A DNA stretch of 5,472 nt from Acidobacteriota bacterium (GTDB taxonomy: Bacteria > Acidobacteriota > Terriglobia > Terriglobales > Acidobacteriaceae): assembly GCA_021841795.1 (NCBI GenBank), contig JAKCDN010000223.1:1-5472 (forward strand), read 5' to 3'. Numbering within the stretch: the stretch's first letter is position 1; the number at the start of each line of letters is the position of its first letter. Both the position numbers and the translations under genes were made by a program. The notes under the pieces were generated by a model that saw only the letters and a list, made by a program, of their open reading frames with translations, did not search any database and had not been told where the DNA came from. Shown piece after piece: positions 1 to 5,269 of the stretch.

Positions 1-126
1 CGCATTGAGAAAGGAACCGCCGTCGGAGAATGAATCGGGCGTGATGTTGACCACGCCGCAGATGAGCGTGCGCCTGCCCAGCTCGAGCGTGCGGGTACGG
101 AGACGCCATGGCGCGATGGTTCGCAT
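1..126 (-). CDS. folP: dihydropteroate synthase, N-terminal part (runs off left edge)
   Basis: The minus strand from the ATG at 126 reads as an open frame of 42 codons to the window edge. It begins [17 protein letters not shown] and continues into [14 protein letters not shown] at about residues 26-39. That block is the classic N-terminal signature of dihydropteroate synthase, N-x-T-x-D-S-F-x-D-G-G, whose Asn and Asp help bind the pterin pyrophosphate. The enzyme is cytoplasmic and condenses 6-hydroxymethyl-dihydropterin pyrophosphate with p-aminobenzoate to give dihydropteroate in folate synthesis. The start at 126 is chosen because the residues leading into the signature match the usual length of about 25. 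No strong Shine-Dalgarno precedes it. The gene is divergent from dacB with a gap of about 56 bp. The remainder of the protein (normally about 270-300 residues in total) lies outside the window, so its integrity cannot be judged. Confidence 0.9.
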   Translation of the reverse strand, partial: MRTIAPWRLRTRTLELGRRTLICGVVNITPDSFSDGGSFLNA

Positions 127-140
127 CGGATCTGATTCCG

Positions 141-146
141 ATGGTA
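141..146 (-). promoter_or_regulatory. possible folP -10 element
   Basis: Read on the minus strand, TACCAT (146 to 141) lies 14 nt upstream of the folP ATG and matches four of six bases of TATAAT. No convincing -35 is visible. A second candidate, GATACT at 166-161, would overlap the dacB promoter. This is a weak, inferred call. Confidence 0.25.
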
Positions 147-167
147 CGCCGCCGGGCCAGAGTATCC

Positions 168-176
168 TGCTACACT
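168..176 (+). promoter_or_regulatory. dacB extended -10 promoter, probably leaderless
   Basis: TGCTACACT (168-176) is an extended -10 (TGn followed by TACACT). It ends 6 nt before the ATG at 183. A transcription start 7 nt downstream of the hexamer would fall on the A of the start codon, so the mRNA would lack a leader. No Shine-Dalgarno is present in CCGGGC before the ATG and no -35 hexamer is recognisable, both consistent with this reading. Confidence 0.5.
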
Positions 177-182
177 CCGGGC

Positions 183-1907
183 ATGAGGCTTATGCGGCGA
201 TCTGCAGCCGCTCTGTGCGGCGCTTTCCTGATCCTTAATTTTGCCGTCAGCGCGCAATCTGCCCACCGCCGCGGACCGCAGTCGCCGCTGCATGCGACAC
301 CGGCGAAGGGGCCGCTGGCCGATCGAATCCAGAGCATTCTTGCCGACCCCGCGCTGAGCCGGGCCGAGTTTGGCATCAGCGTAACTGCGCTCGATGGCCA
401 ACCGCTTTACGGGTTGAACGAAGACCGGCTCTTTACCCCCGCCTCAAACACGAAGCTGACCACCACGGCGGCGGCGTACGCACTGCTCCCGGTGGATTCA
501 CTGACGTGGACAACATTTGTGGTGGCGAACGGGAACGTAGACGCCTCCGGCAGGCTGCATGGCGACCTCGTGCTGCTTGGCGTGGGCGATCCCACGATGA
601 GCGGGCGGGTGTATCCGTATGTGGGGCCCGGAATGGCCGCGCCCATGCCGCAGACTACGACGAGCCCGGGTGAACCCAACCCGACGCCCGCGGCCACCGC
701 ATCTACGCTGACGACGGCGGACCAGGTTTCGCCGGAAGAGGCGGCGGAGAGTGCGCGGGATCTTCGCGTTATGGCGCCGCTGGATCTGCTGGCGGAACAA
801 GTGTGGCAAGCCGGCGTGCGCGAGGTCGATGGAACCGTGATCGGCGACGACACCTACTTCCTGGATGAGCCGTGGGGCCTGGGCTGGGGTTGGGACGATT
901 TGCAGTGGAGCTACGGCGCGCCGGTTTCCGCGCTCACTTTTAACGAGAATACCGACGAGTTGAATATCAGCGAGGATCGCTCGAAGAGCGGGAGCACCAC
1001 GGCAGCGTGGGTTCCGGATGTGAACTACTTCACGCTGGACAACACCATGACAGCGGCCGCGCCCGGCGAGGAGGCGCATCCCGGATTGGAGCGCCGCCCC
1101 GGATTGACGTCGGTGAGAGCCTGGGGCACAATCTCCACGCACGGCCTGCACGTGGCGATGGCCGTTGACGATCCGGCGGAGTTCACGGCGGATGCTTTCA
1201 AGCTGGCGTTGCTGCGCCGGGGCGTGAAGGTAAGCGGCGATCCCGAGTCGCGCCACCGGCACTCCACGGGGACAGGGGATTTTGCCGACGAACGCGCGAT
1301 GCCGCTGAATCTGGCTCCGGTTCAAGTGAGCACCATTGCCGGCGCGCCCGAAGGCCGGCGAGTGCTGGCCGCGCGGGTTTCCGTGCCGGTGGCCGAGGAC
1401 ATCAAGCTCACCAACAAAGTGAGCCAGAACCTGCACGCGGAGCTGCTGCTGCGCCTGCTAGGCAAGATCTGCGGCAGCGACGGCAGCTTTGAAGAAGGCA
1501 CGCGCGTGGTGCGGCAGTTTCTTGTGGATGCCGGCATCGACGACAGCGATTTCTTTTTCTATGACGGCTCGGGGATGAGCCCTTATGACAAAATTACGCC
1601 GCGCGCTCTGACCCGCCTGCTCGCCTACGCATCGCACCAGCCGTGGGGCGCGGCATGGCGCGAGACGCTGCCGGTGGCGGGCGAGGACGGCACACTCGAT
1701 CATCGCTTTGCCAACACGCCGCTGAAAGGCAGAATGTGGGCCAAGACCGGCACGCTGAGCGAAGCCAATGCGCTTTCAGGTTATGTGAGCGCAACCAGCG
1801 GCCGGACAGTGGTTTTTTCAATTCTGGTGAACAATCACTCTCCCGACAGCGACCGGGAAGCACAGGCAGTCGACCGCATTGCGGAGGCCATTGCCGCCGC
1901 GGAGTGA
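183..1907 (+). CDS. dacB: D-alanyl-D-alanine carboxypeptidase/endopeptidase (PBP4 type, peptidase S13)
   Basis: The 574-residue protein is a serine DD-peptidase acting on peptidoglycan in the periplasm. It would trim the terminal D-Ala of pentapeptides and/or cut DD-crosslinks. It starts with a signal peptide: MRLMRR, a hydrophobic stretch at about 9-22, and a likely cleavage after AVSA (residue 24). All three penicillin-binding motifs are present in order: SNTK (S88 nucleophile, K91), SQN (414-416) and KTG (521-523). The motif DGSGMS near 461-466 and GEDGTL near 500 are also typical of the family. It is longer than E. coli PBP4 (477). The extra length lies between SxxK and SxN and includes a Pro/Thr-rich stretch at about 150-190. 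The SxN-to-KTG distance is ordinary. An in-frame ATG at 108 is rejected as the start because it would overlap folP and put non-signal sequence ahead of the signal peptide. ATG 192 is an alternative start. Function is assigned confidently; the balance of carboxypeptidase and endopeptidase activity is not known. Confidence 0.93.
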   Translation: MRLMRRSAAALCGAFLILNFAVSAQSAHRRGPQSPLHATPAKGPLADRIQSILADPALSRAEFGISVTALDGQPLYGLNEDRLFTPASNTKLTTTAAAYALLPVDSLTWTTFVVANGNVDASGRLHGDLVLLGVGDPTMSGRVYPYVGPGMAAPMPQTTTSPGEPNPTPAATASTLTTADQVSPEEAAESARDLRVMAPLDLLAEQVWQAGVREVDGTVIGDDTYFLDEPWGLGWGWDDLQWSYGAPVSALTFNENTDELNISEDRSKSGSTTAAWVPDVNYFTLDNTMTAAAPGEEAHPGLERRPGLTSVRAWGTISTHGLHVAMAVDDPAEFTADAFKLALLRRGVKVSGDPESRHRHSTGTGDFADERAMPLNLAPVQVSTIAGAPEGRRVLAARVSVPVAEDIKLTNKVSQNLHAELLLRLLGKICGSDGSFEEGTRVVRQFLVDAGIDDSDFFFYDGSGMSPYDKITPRALTRLLAYASHQPWGAAWRETLPVAGEDGTLDHRFANTPLKGRMWAKTGTLSEANALSGYVSATSGRTVVFSILVNNHSPDSDREAQAVDRIAEAIAAAE

Positions 1908-1930
1908 GCGCGGGCACGGGGCCGCACGGA

Positions 1931-1951
1931 CACGGAGCTTCCGTCACCGTG
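1931..1951 (+). other. short GC inverted repeats in the dacB-cytochrome gap
   Basis: The 181-bp gap after dacB contains CACGG (1931-1935) pairing with CCGTG (1947-1951). A competing hairpin of ACGGA (1932-1936) with TCCGT (1940-1944) overlaps it. A further small hairpin, CTCCG/CGGAG, lies at 1984-1997. None is followed by a T run, so they are not called intrinsic terminators. They may be chance GC-rich structures or a weak end for the dacB transcript. Confidence 0.25.
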
Positions 1952-2073
1952 GCTGTCAGTCCGCCGGGGCCGCGGCGATTCAGCTCCGCCGCCGGAGACA
2001 GGAACCGCGCACATTCGCTCTTCTTCATCCGGCGCGCCGCTCGCGGACACAAGCGATCGAACTCCCTGCGCGG

Positions 2074-2085
2074 TATGATGAGAGG
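2074..2085 (+). promoter_or_regulatory. -10 element and ribosome binding site of the cytochrome gene
   Basis: TATGAT (2074-2079) is a good -10 hexamer (five of six to TATAAT) placed 9 nt before the ATG at 2089. AGAGG (2081-2085) could act as a Shine-Dalgarno, but only 3 nt separate it from the start. If transcription begins about 7 nt after the hexamer, most of AGAGG is not transcribed and the mRNA is almost leaderless. No clear -35 is seen. Confidence 0.45.
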
Positions 2086-2088
2086 CAA

Positions 2089-2442
2089 ATGTGCAAGCGG
2101 AATTTTCTGTTGATTTTTACTGCATTTTTGGTTGCTTTCGGTCTGGGAGGGTGCAGATCGCTGCCGCCGTCGAAGCCCTCCAGCGAGTGGGCGCCGCAAG
2201 AGGCGCGCGGGGCGGCGGTTTTCCAGGCCAAATGCGCACGCTGCCACTATCCCACGTCGACGCAGCCGCTGCACGGTCCGGGTCTGCAGGCGCTGACGAA
2301 GCTGAAGGCAATGCCCTCGGGCGCGCCGCCTACCGACGAGCGTCTGACGGCGGTGATCCTGCACGGGCGGCAGATGATGCCGGGGACGCCGCTCACTGAC
2401 GACCAACTGAACGATCTGCTCGCTTATCTGCGCACACTATGA
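2089..2442 (+). CDS. small lipoprotein c-type cytochrome (monoheme)
   Basis: The 117-residue protein has a lipoprotein signal peptide: MCKRN, a hydrophobic segment at about 6-19, and a lipobox LGGC with the lipidated cysteine at residue 22. It is therefore expected to be anchored by lipid on the outside of a membrane. A single haem-attachment motif CARCH (C49, C52, H53) is followed by GPGL at 63-66. MMPGTPLTDDQLNDL near the C-terminus supplies the expected distal Met ligand (M96 or M97) ahead of the final helix. This is a class I cytochrome c fold of usual small size, so an electron-carrier role is likely; its donor and acceptor are unknown. The open frame extends upstream to 1879, but that part has no signal-peptide character, and ATG 2089 gives a perfect one. 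It overlaps the next gene by 4 bp (ATGA), so the two are probably co-translated. Family assignment is firm; the specific partner is not. Confidence 0.88.
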   Translation: MCKRNFLLIFTAFLVAFGLGGCRSLPPSKPSSEWAPQEARGAAVFQAKCARCHYPTSTQPLHGPGLQALTKLKAMPSGAPPTDERLTAVILHGRQMMPGTPLTDDQLNDLLAYLRTL

Positions 2443-2840
2443 GCCAAGACGCCAATTCGAAGCCTCCCACGGCCGGCCCGGCTGGAACCGAGATCAGCCC
2501 GAAGGCGCAGAAGTCTGCGCTGCTGAAGCTGCCCGGCCTGATCGCCATCAGCTTTTACATGCTTCTGCTCGCCGGCGAGGTGGTGCTGAGTGTGGTGCAG
2601 GGCCGGGCAGGGACGCTGGTTCTGATTTTTCCGGCGTTTTTCATTGCCGGCGGCCTGGGACTGACGATGCTATTGCGCTGGGCATGGGCCCTGACGCTGA
2701 GCGCGGTGGTGCTGGGCGCGGGGTGGTGCCTGTGGACATTTTCGACGCAGCACAACGCGGTTTTTCTGGCCCAGGGGTTGCTGAACCTGGTTTTCTTCCT
2801 GTACCTGGTTCGGCCCGAGGTGCGAACCAAGCTGCGTTAG
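2439..2840 (+). CDS. four-helix inner-membrane protein, function unknown
   Basis: The 133-residue protein begins with a hydrophilic, Pro/Lys/Ser-rich N-terminal tail (about 1-29). Four hydrophobic segments follow, at roughly 31-53, 58-78, 80-102 and 106-124. It ends in a short basic tail, LVRPEVRTKLR. I do not recognise a catalytic motif. There is one His (in TQHN, about 105) and one Cys (97), too few to suggest a haem b protein by themselves. Small four-helix proteins whose last helix ends in a PxV(R/K) tail are common as uncharacterised membrane proteins; this likeness is from memory, not a search. Its ATG overlaps the stop of the cytochrome c gene (ATGA), which argues for translational coupling and possibly a shared job at the membrane. 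The stop lies 43 bp ahead of the lipA ATG. It has no promoter of its own that I can see. Coding status is well supported by frame coupling and composition; function is open. Confidence 0.8.
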   Translation: MSQDANSKPPTAGPAGTEISPKAQKSALLKLPGLIAISFYMLLLAGEVVLSVVQGRAGTLVLIFPAFFIAGGLGLTMLLRWAWALTLSAVVLGAGWCLWTFSTQHNAVFLAQGLLNLVFFLYLVRPEVRTKLR

Positions 2841-2868
2841 GCCCGGCCGCATCCGATTTCCGTGCCGC

Positions 2869-2874
2869 TACAAT
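2869..2874 (+). promoter_or_regulatory. lipA -10 element, probably leaderless transcript
   Basis: TACAAT (2869-2874) matches TATAAT at five of six positions. It ends 6 nt before a GTG (2881) and 9 nt before an ATG (2884). The intervening AAAACC holds no Shine-Dalgarno. The predicted transcription start falls on the GTG/ATG itself. No -35 is recognisable. This suggests lipA can be transcribed separately from the cytochrome/membrane pair. Confidence 0.5.
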
Positions 2875-2883
2875 AAAACCGTG

Positions 2884-3789
2884 ATGGAACTGGTGCAGAT
2901 CGAACCCGCGCGCCGGATGGCCGCGCCCAAGCCGGAGTGGCTGAAGGCCCGCGCGCCGGTGGGCGAGAACTACCACGCGCTGAAGCGGCTGGCGCGCTCG
3001 CTGGGATTGCACACCGTGTGCGAGAGCGCGCAGTGCCCCAACATCGGCGAGTGCTGGCATCACAAGACCGCAACCTTCATGATGCTGGGCAACCTTTGCA
3101 CGCGGCGCTGCGGATTCTGCGCCGTTCCCAAGGGCCGCCCGGAGCCGATCGACGCCGACGAGCCGCGGCGGGTGGCCCAGGCCATTGCGACACTGGGCCT
3201 GGAGCATGCGGTGATCACGAGCGTGAACCGGGACGACGATCTTCCTGGCGGGGCGCGCGCTTTTGCCACGGTCATTACAGAGATTCGGCGCCAGGCGCCG
3301 GGGTGCCGCGTGGAAGTGCTGATTCCGGATTTTCAGGGCAATCGCGACGCCATCCGCACGGTTGTAGAGGCGCGGCCGGAGGTGCTGAACCACAACACGG
3401 AGAGCGTGCCGAGGCTTTATCGCGTGGTGCGGTCGGGCGCGCGGTATCAAACCTCTCTGGAGCTGCTGCGCTACGCCAAGGAGCTGCGGCCCGAGGGAAT
3501 CACGAAATCGGGAGTGATGGTGGGACTGGGCGAAGAGACGCATGAGCTGCTGGCGGTGTTCGGCGACCTGGCGGCGGCGGGCTGCGACATTCTGACGATC
3601 GGCCAATACCTGCGGCCCTCGCGCGACCACCTGCCGATGAAGCGGTTGTACACGCCGCGGGAGTTTGCGGAGCTGAAGAGCGAGGCGCTCGGGATGGGAT
3701 TCCGCCACGTGGAGTCTGGCCCGCTGGTGCGGTCGAGCTATCACGCGCACGAGCAGGCGGCAGCGACGGGAGCGATGGCCTGCAGCTAA
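2884..3789 (+). CDS. lipA: lipoyl synthase (radical SAM)
   Basis: This 301-residue cytoplasmic enzyme inserts two sulfurs into protein-bound octanoyl groups to make lipoyl cofactors for pyruvate and 2-oxoglutarate dehydrogenases and the glycine cleavage system. It carries both iron-sulfur cluster motifs. The auxiliary-cluster motif is CESAQCPNIGEC (C-x4-C-x5-C, C46/C51/C57). The radical SAM motif is CTRRCGFC (C-x3-C-x2-C, C72/C76/C79). The C-terminal RSSYHAHEQ (from about R283) includes the conserved Ser that ligates the auxiliary cluster. VNRDDDLPGGA (114-124) and VLNHNTE (167-173) are further family landmarks. Length is normal. The start could also be the GTG at 2881, giving one extra Met, or ATG 2917. 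ATG 2884 is preferred because it sits at the predicted mRNA start. The gene follows the cytochrome/membrane pair by 43 bp. No lipB is present in the window. Confidence in function is very high. Confidence 0.97.
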   Translation: MELVQIEPARRMAAPKPEWLKARAPVGENYHALKRLARSLGLHTVCESAQCPNIGECWHHKTATFMMLGNLCTRRCGFCAVPKGRPEPIDADEPRRVAQAIATLGLEHAVITSVNRDDDLPGGARAFATVITEIRRQAPGCRVEVLIPDFQGNRDAIRTVVEARPEVLNHNTESVPRLYRVVRSGARYQTSLELLRYAKELRPEGITKSGVMVGLGEETHELLAVFGDLAAAGCDILTIGQYLRPSRDHLPMKRLYTPREFAELKSEALGMGFRHVESGPLVRSSYHAHEQAAATGAMACS

Positions 3790-3814
3790 AGCCGGCGCGG
3801 CGGAGCCGGAGTTG

Positions 3815-3848
3815 TAGAATAGCGATTGGCAATTTCCTGAGAGCGAGG
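3815..3848 (+). promoter_or_regulatory. frr -10 element and ribosome binding site
   Basis: TAGAAT (3815-3820) is a good -10 hexamer in the 69-bp gap between lipA and frr. GAGG (3845-3848) lies 10 nt ahead of the ATG at 3859 and could serve as a somewhat distant Shine-Dalgarno. Unlike dacB and lipA, this arrangement predicts a leader of about 30 nt. A small GC inverted repeat, CCGGC (3792-3796) with GCCGG (3805-3809), precedes it without a T run. Confidence 0.4.
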
Positions 3849-3858
3849 ACGACCTCCG

Positions 3859-4443
3859 ATGACAGCCTTTATGGCCGGCAATCCGGCGCTGAAAGACCTT
3901 TACAACGACCTTAAGCGGCGCATGGATCACGCGGTTGCAGACTTCCAGGCCAACCTGGCGGCGACGCGCACCGGCCGCGCCAGCGTGCATATGCTCGACC
4001 AGGTGAAGGTGGACTATTACGGCACGGCGACGCCGATCAACCAGATGGCGCAGGTGTCTGCGCCGGAGCCGCAACTGATCACGATCTCGCCCTGGGACCC
4101 GACGATCCTGAAGGAGATTGAAAAGGCGATCCAGACGGCCGATCTCGGCTTCAATCCGATGTCGGACGGCAAGATCATCCGCGTGCCGGTGCCGCCGATG
4201 ACCGAGGAGCGCCGTCGCGATGTGTGCAAGCATCTGAATCGCGTACTGGAAGAGCACCGCACGGCGGTTCGGAACGTTCGCCGCGACGGCAACGACGCGC
4301 TCAAGAAGCTGGCCAAGGACAAGAAGATCAGCGAGGACGACGAGAAGCGGGCGCTCGAAGAGGTGCAGAAGATGACCGACGCCGAGATCCGCCAGATGGA
4401 AGAGCTCTCGCACAAGAAGGAAGCCGAAGTGATGCAGGTGTGA
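3859..4443 (+). CDS. frr: ribosome recycling factor
   Basis: The 194-residue protein is a cytoplasmic factor that, with EF-G, splits the post-termination ribosome. Its family length is about 185; the surplus is a short N-terminal extension. Recognisable blocks are LAATRTGRASVHMLDQVKVD near 34-53 (with the conserved RTGRA), YYGT.TPINQMA near 54-64, I.PWDPT near 75-81, and DLGFNPMSDGKIIRVPVPPMTEERR near 94-118. A long charged helical part (KHLNRVLEEHRTAVRNVRRD) follows, with DDEKRALEEVQKMTD toward the end. This layout is the three-helix bundle of domain I with the small domain II in between. ATG 3859 is chosen because GAGG stands upstream; ATG 3871 is an alternative that would remove four residues. 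In many bacteria frr follows pyrH, but here it follows lipA and has its own promoter-like sequence. Downstream is a terminator-like hairpin. Confidence 0.97.
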   Translation: MTAFMAGNPALKDLYNDLKRRMDHAVADFQANLAATRTGRASVHMLDQVKVDYYGTATPINQMAQVSAPEPQLITISPWDPTILKEIEKAIQTADLGFNPMSDGKIIRVPVPPMTEERRRDVCKHLNRVLEEHRTAVRNVRRDGNDALKKLAKDKKISEDDEKRALEEVQKMTDAEIRQMEELSHKKEAEVMQV

Positions 4444-4524
4444 GCGCGGCAGGCGACGGCCCGCGGCTCCAGGCCCGATGCGGCGCGAAGACACAGCGGA
4501 AAGCAAACCGAGATGAACACCCAC

Positions 4525-4549
4525 GGCCCTGCGGACGACGCAGGGCTTT
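4525..4549 (+). terminator. likely terminator of frr
   Basis: GCCCTGCG (4526-4533) and CGCAGGGC (4539-4546) form a perfect 8-bp stem, with an extra G-U pair at 4525/4547, around a 5-nt loop GACGA. TTT then G follows, so the U tract is short. It lies about 80 bp past the frr stop in the convergent gap. It is a plausible but not ideal intrinsic terminator. It could also form on the minus strand, but there no T run follows it. Confidence 0.5.
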
Positions 4550-4568
4550 GGCATTGGCGGGAGGTTTT

Positions 4569-4602
4569 TGCGCGTGCATGCGGGGCCGATGCGGCACGCG
4601 CA
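4569..4602. repeat. strong inverted repeat just past the STAS stop
   Basis: TGCGCGTGC (4569-4577) and GCACGCGCA (4594-4602) are a perfect 9-bp inverted repeat around a 16-nt loop. It sits 14 bp beyond the STAS stop codon. On the plus strand it is preceded by TTTTT, and on the minus strand it is followed by AAAAA, so it lacks the T run of an intrinsic terminator in either direction. It may stabilise the 3' end of the STAS mRNA or help stop convergent transcription. Confidence 0.4.
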
Positions 4603-4615
4603 GTTCCCTGCCCTG

Positions 4616-5029
4616 CTAGCGGCTGCCCGGCGCGGTTTCAGCCTCCTGAAGCGACGCAGCAATGGGGACGATGCTATCGACGCGGGTCAGCTTAAAGACC
4701 TCGCGGACGCGCGGCGCGAGACAGGCGGCGATCACGGCGATGCCTCTTCTGCGGCAGTGCACGAAGTGCGAAACCACCATGCCGACGCCGCTCGAATCCA
4801 TGTAGGGGCAGGCGCTGAGATCAAGGATGTTCCTTGCGAGGGGCGGCTCGCCCGACGGCGTCTCGAGTTCGAGCATCCTGCTGAGCGTCATGGTGGGCAG
4901 GCTGCTGTAGACGTCACGCAGGGTGAAGGGCCCGTGGAAGGCCAGGATCACGGTTCCGGGCTCCTGGCCCGGCCTGCGCTCGATGCGGAAGGGCCCGCTA
5001 TTCCACGTCTGCCAAGTGAATGTCCCCAT
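4616..5029 (-). CDS. STAS-domain protein (anti-sigma factor antagonist type)
   Basis: The 137-residue protein is a single STAS domain. The first strands lie at about 14-32 (FRIERR.., TVILAFHGPF). The diagnostic segment is ILDLSACPYMDSSGVGMVV at 68-86. D78-S79-S80-G81 matches the phosphorylation site of SpoIIAA/RsbV proteins, in which the second Ser (here S80) is phosphorylated by an anti-sigma-factor kinase. The helix VREVFKLTRVDSIVPI at about 108-123 is the usual C-terminal part. The family role is partner switching: the unphosphorylated form binds an anti-sigma kinase and frees a sigma factor, though many STAS proteins serve other signalling complexes. No kinase, phosphatase or sigma gene is in the window, so the partner is unknown. 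It is slightly longer than SpoIIAA (117) because of a loop at about 45-64 and a short C-terminal tail. The frame is open up to 5311, but ATG 5029 has a GGGGGAG ribosome site 6 nt upstream and begins right at the domain. Confidence 0.88.
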   Translation of the reverse strand: MGTFTWQTWNSGPFRIERRPGQEPGTVILAFHGPFTLRDVYSSLPTMTLSRMLELETPSGEPPLARNILDLSACPYMDSSGVGMVVSHFVHCRRRGIAVIAACLAPRVREVFKLTRVDSIVPIAASLQEAETAPGSR

Positions 5030-5035
5030 ACCGGT

Positions 5036-5042
5036 CTCCCCC
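5036..5042 (-). promoter_or_regulatory. strong ribosome binding site deciding the STAS start
   Basis: Read on the minus strand, GGGGGAG (5042 to 5036) is followed by ACCGGT and then the ATG at 5029. The 6-nt spacing is close to ideal. This argues against the longer open frame that starts at 5311. Confidence 0.7.
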
Positions 5043-5064
5043 GAATGGCGGTGCTGGTACTGGG

Positions 5065-5094
5065 ATTGTCCGCGAGGGGGCATGGAGACGGCAA
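5065..5094 (-). promoter_or_regulatory. possible sigma-70-type promoter of the STAS gene
   Basis: On the minus strand TTGCCG (5094 to 5089) and GACAAT (5070 to 5065) are separated by 18 nt. Each hexamer matches four of six consensus bases. The implied leader of about 30 nt would contain the strong ribosome binding site. The match is modest and could be chance. Confidence 0.35.
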
Positions 5095-5152
5095 GAGAGA
5101 TTTGCGCCGGAGCCAGATCAGGGACTGCCGACGCCATGGTTCTGGCGGCTGC

Positions 5153-5172
5153 TTGCACAGGGTTTGGTGCAA
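5153..5172. repeat. operator-like inverted repeat TTGCAC-N8-GTGCAA
   Basis: TTGCAC (5153-5158) and GTGCAA (5167-5172) form a perfect 6-bp inverted repeat with an 8-bp spacer. It lies about 60 bp upstream of the putative STAS -35. The size and symmetry resemble the binding site of a dimeric repressor or activator, but no regulator can be named. Confidence 0.35.
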
Positions 5173-5177
5173 AAGGC

Positions 5178-5210
5178 TGCATTTCTGCACTGAGGGTGGT
5201 GCATTTCCGC
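5178..5210. repeat. direct repeat TGCATTTC(T/C)GC, two copies 22 bp apart
   Basis: TGCATTTCTGC (5178-5188) and TGCATTTCCGC (5200-5210) differ at one base and start 22 bp apart, about two helical turns. The first copy also overlaps a TGCA-N4-TGCA palindrome (5178-5189). Adjacent to the TTGCAC-N8-GTGCAA element, this gives a cluster of possible binding sites on one face of the DNA. Confidence 0.35.
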
Positions 5211-5244
5211 GGGTTGAGCCCCCTAAAAAATGTTTTGATAGATC

Positions 5245-5269
5245 CTGCAAAGAAGTTGTTTCTTTTCAG
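5245..5269. repeat. imperfect inverted repeat in the AT-rich island
   Basis: CTGCAAAGAA (5245-5254) and TTCTTTTCAG (5260-5269) pair at nine of ten positions around a 5-nt loop GTTGT. No T run follows on either strand. It could be a hairpin in a transcript or a protein-binding palindrome; the role is unknown. Confidence 0.35.

Noticed and set aside
108..182. Upstream start (ATG 108) for dacB
   Set aside because: It would overlap the divergent folP start and place 25 unrelated residues before a good signal peptide; the extended -10 at 168-176 lies inside this stretch.
498..1436. A 312-codon minus-strand frame inside dacB
   Set aside because: It is a shadow of dacB with basic low-complexity composition; dacB is certain from its three penicillin-binding motifs.
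1879..2088. N-terminal extension of the cytochrome frame
   Set aside because: It overlaps the end of dacB, is Arg-rich, and would bury the lipoprotein signal peptide that begins at ATG 2089.
3791..3809. GC hairpin after lipA as a terminator
   Set aside because: The stem is only 5 bp and no T run follows on the plus strand.
2641..4662. A 673-codon open frame on the minus strand opposite the membrane protein, lipA and frr
   Set aside because: It is rich in Arg, His and Leu without any domain and is antisense to two unmistakable conserved genes. Third-position G+C bias produces such stop-free shadow frames.
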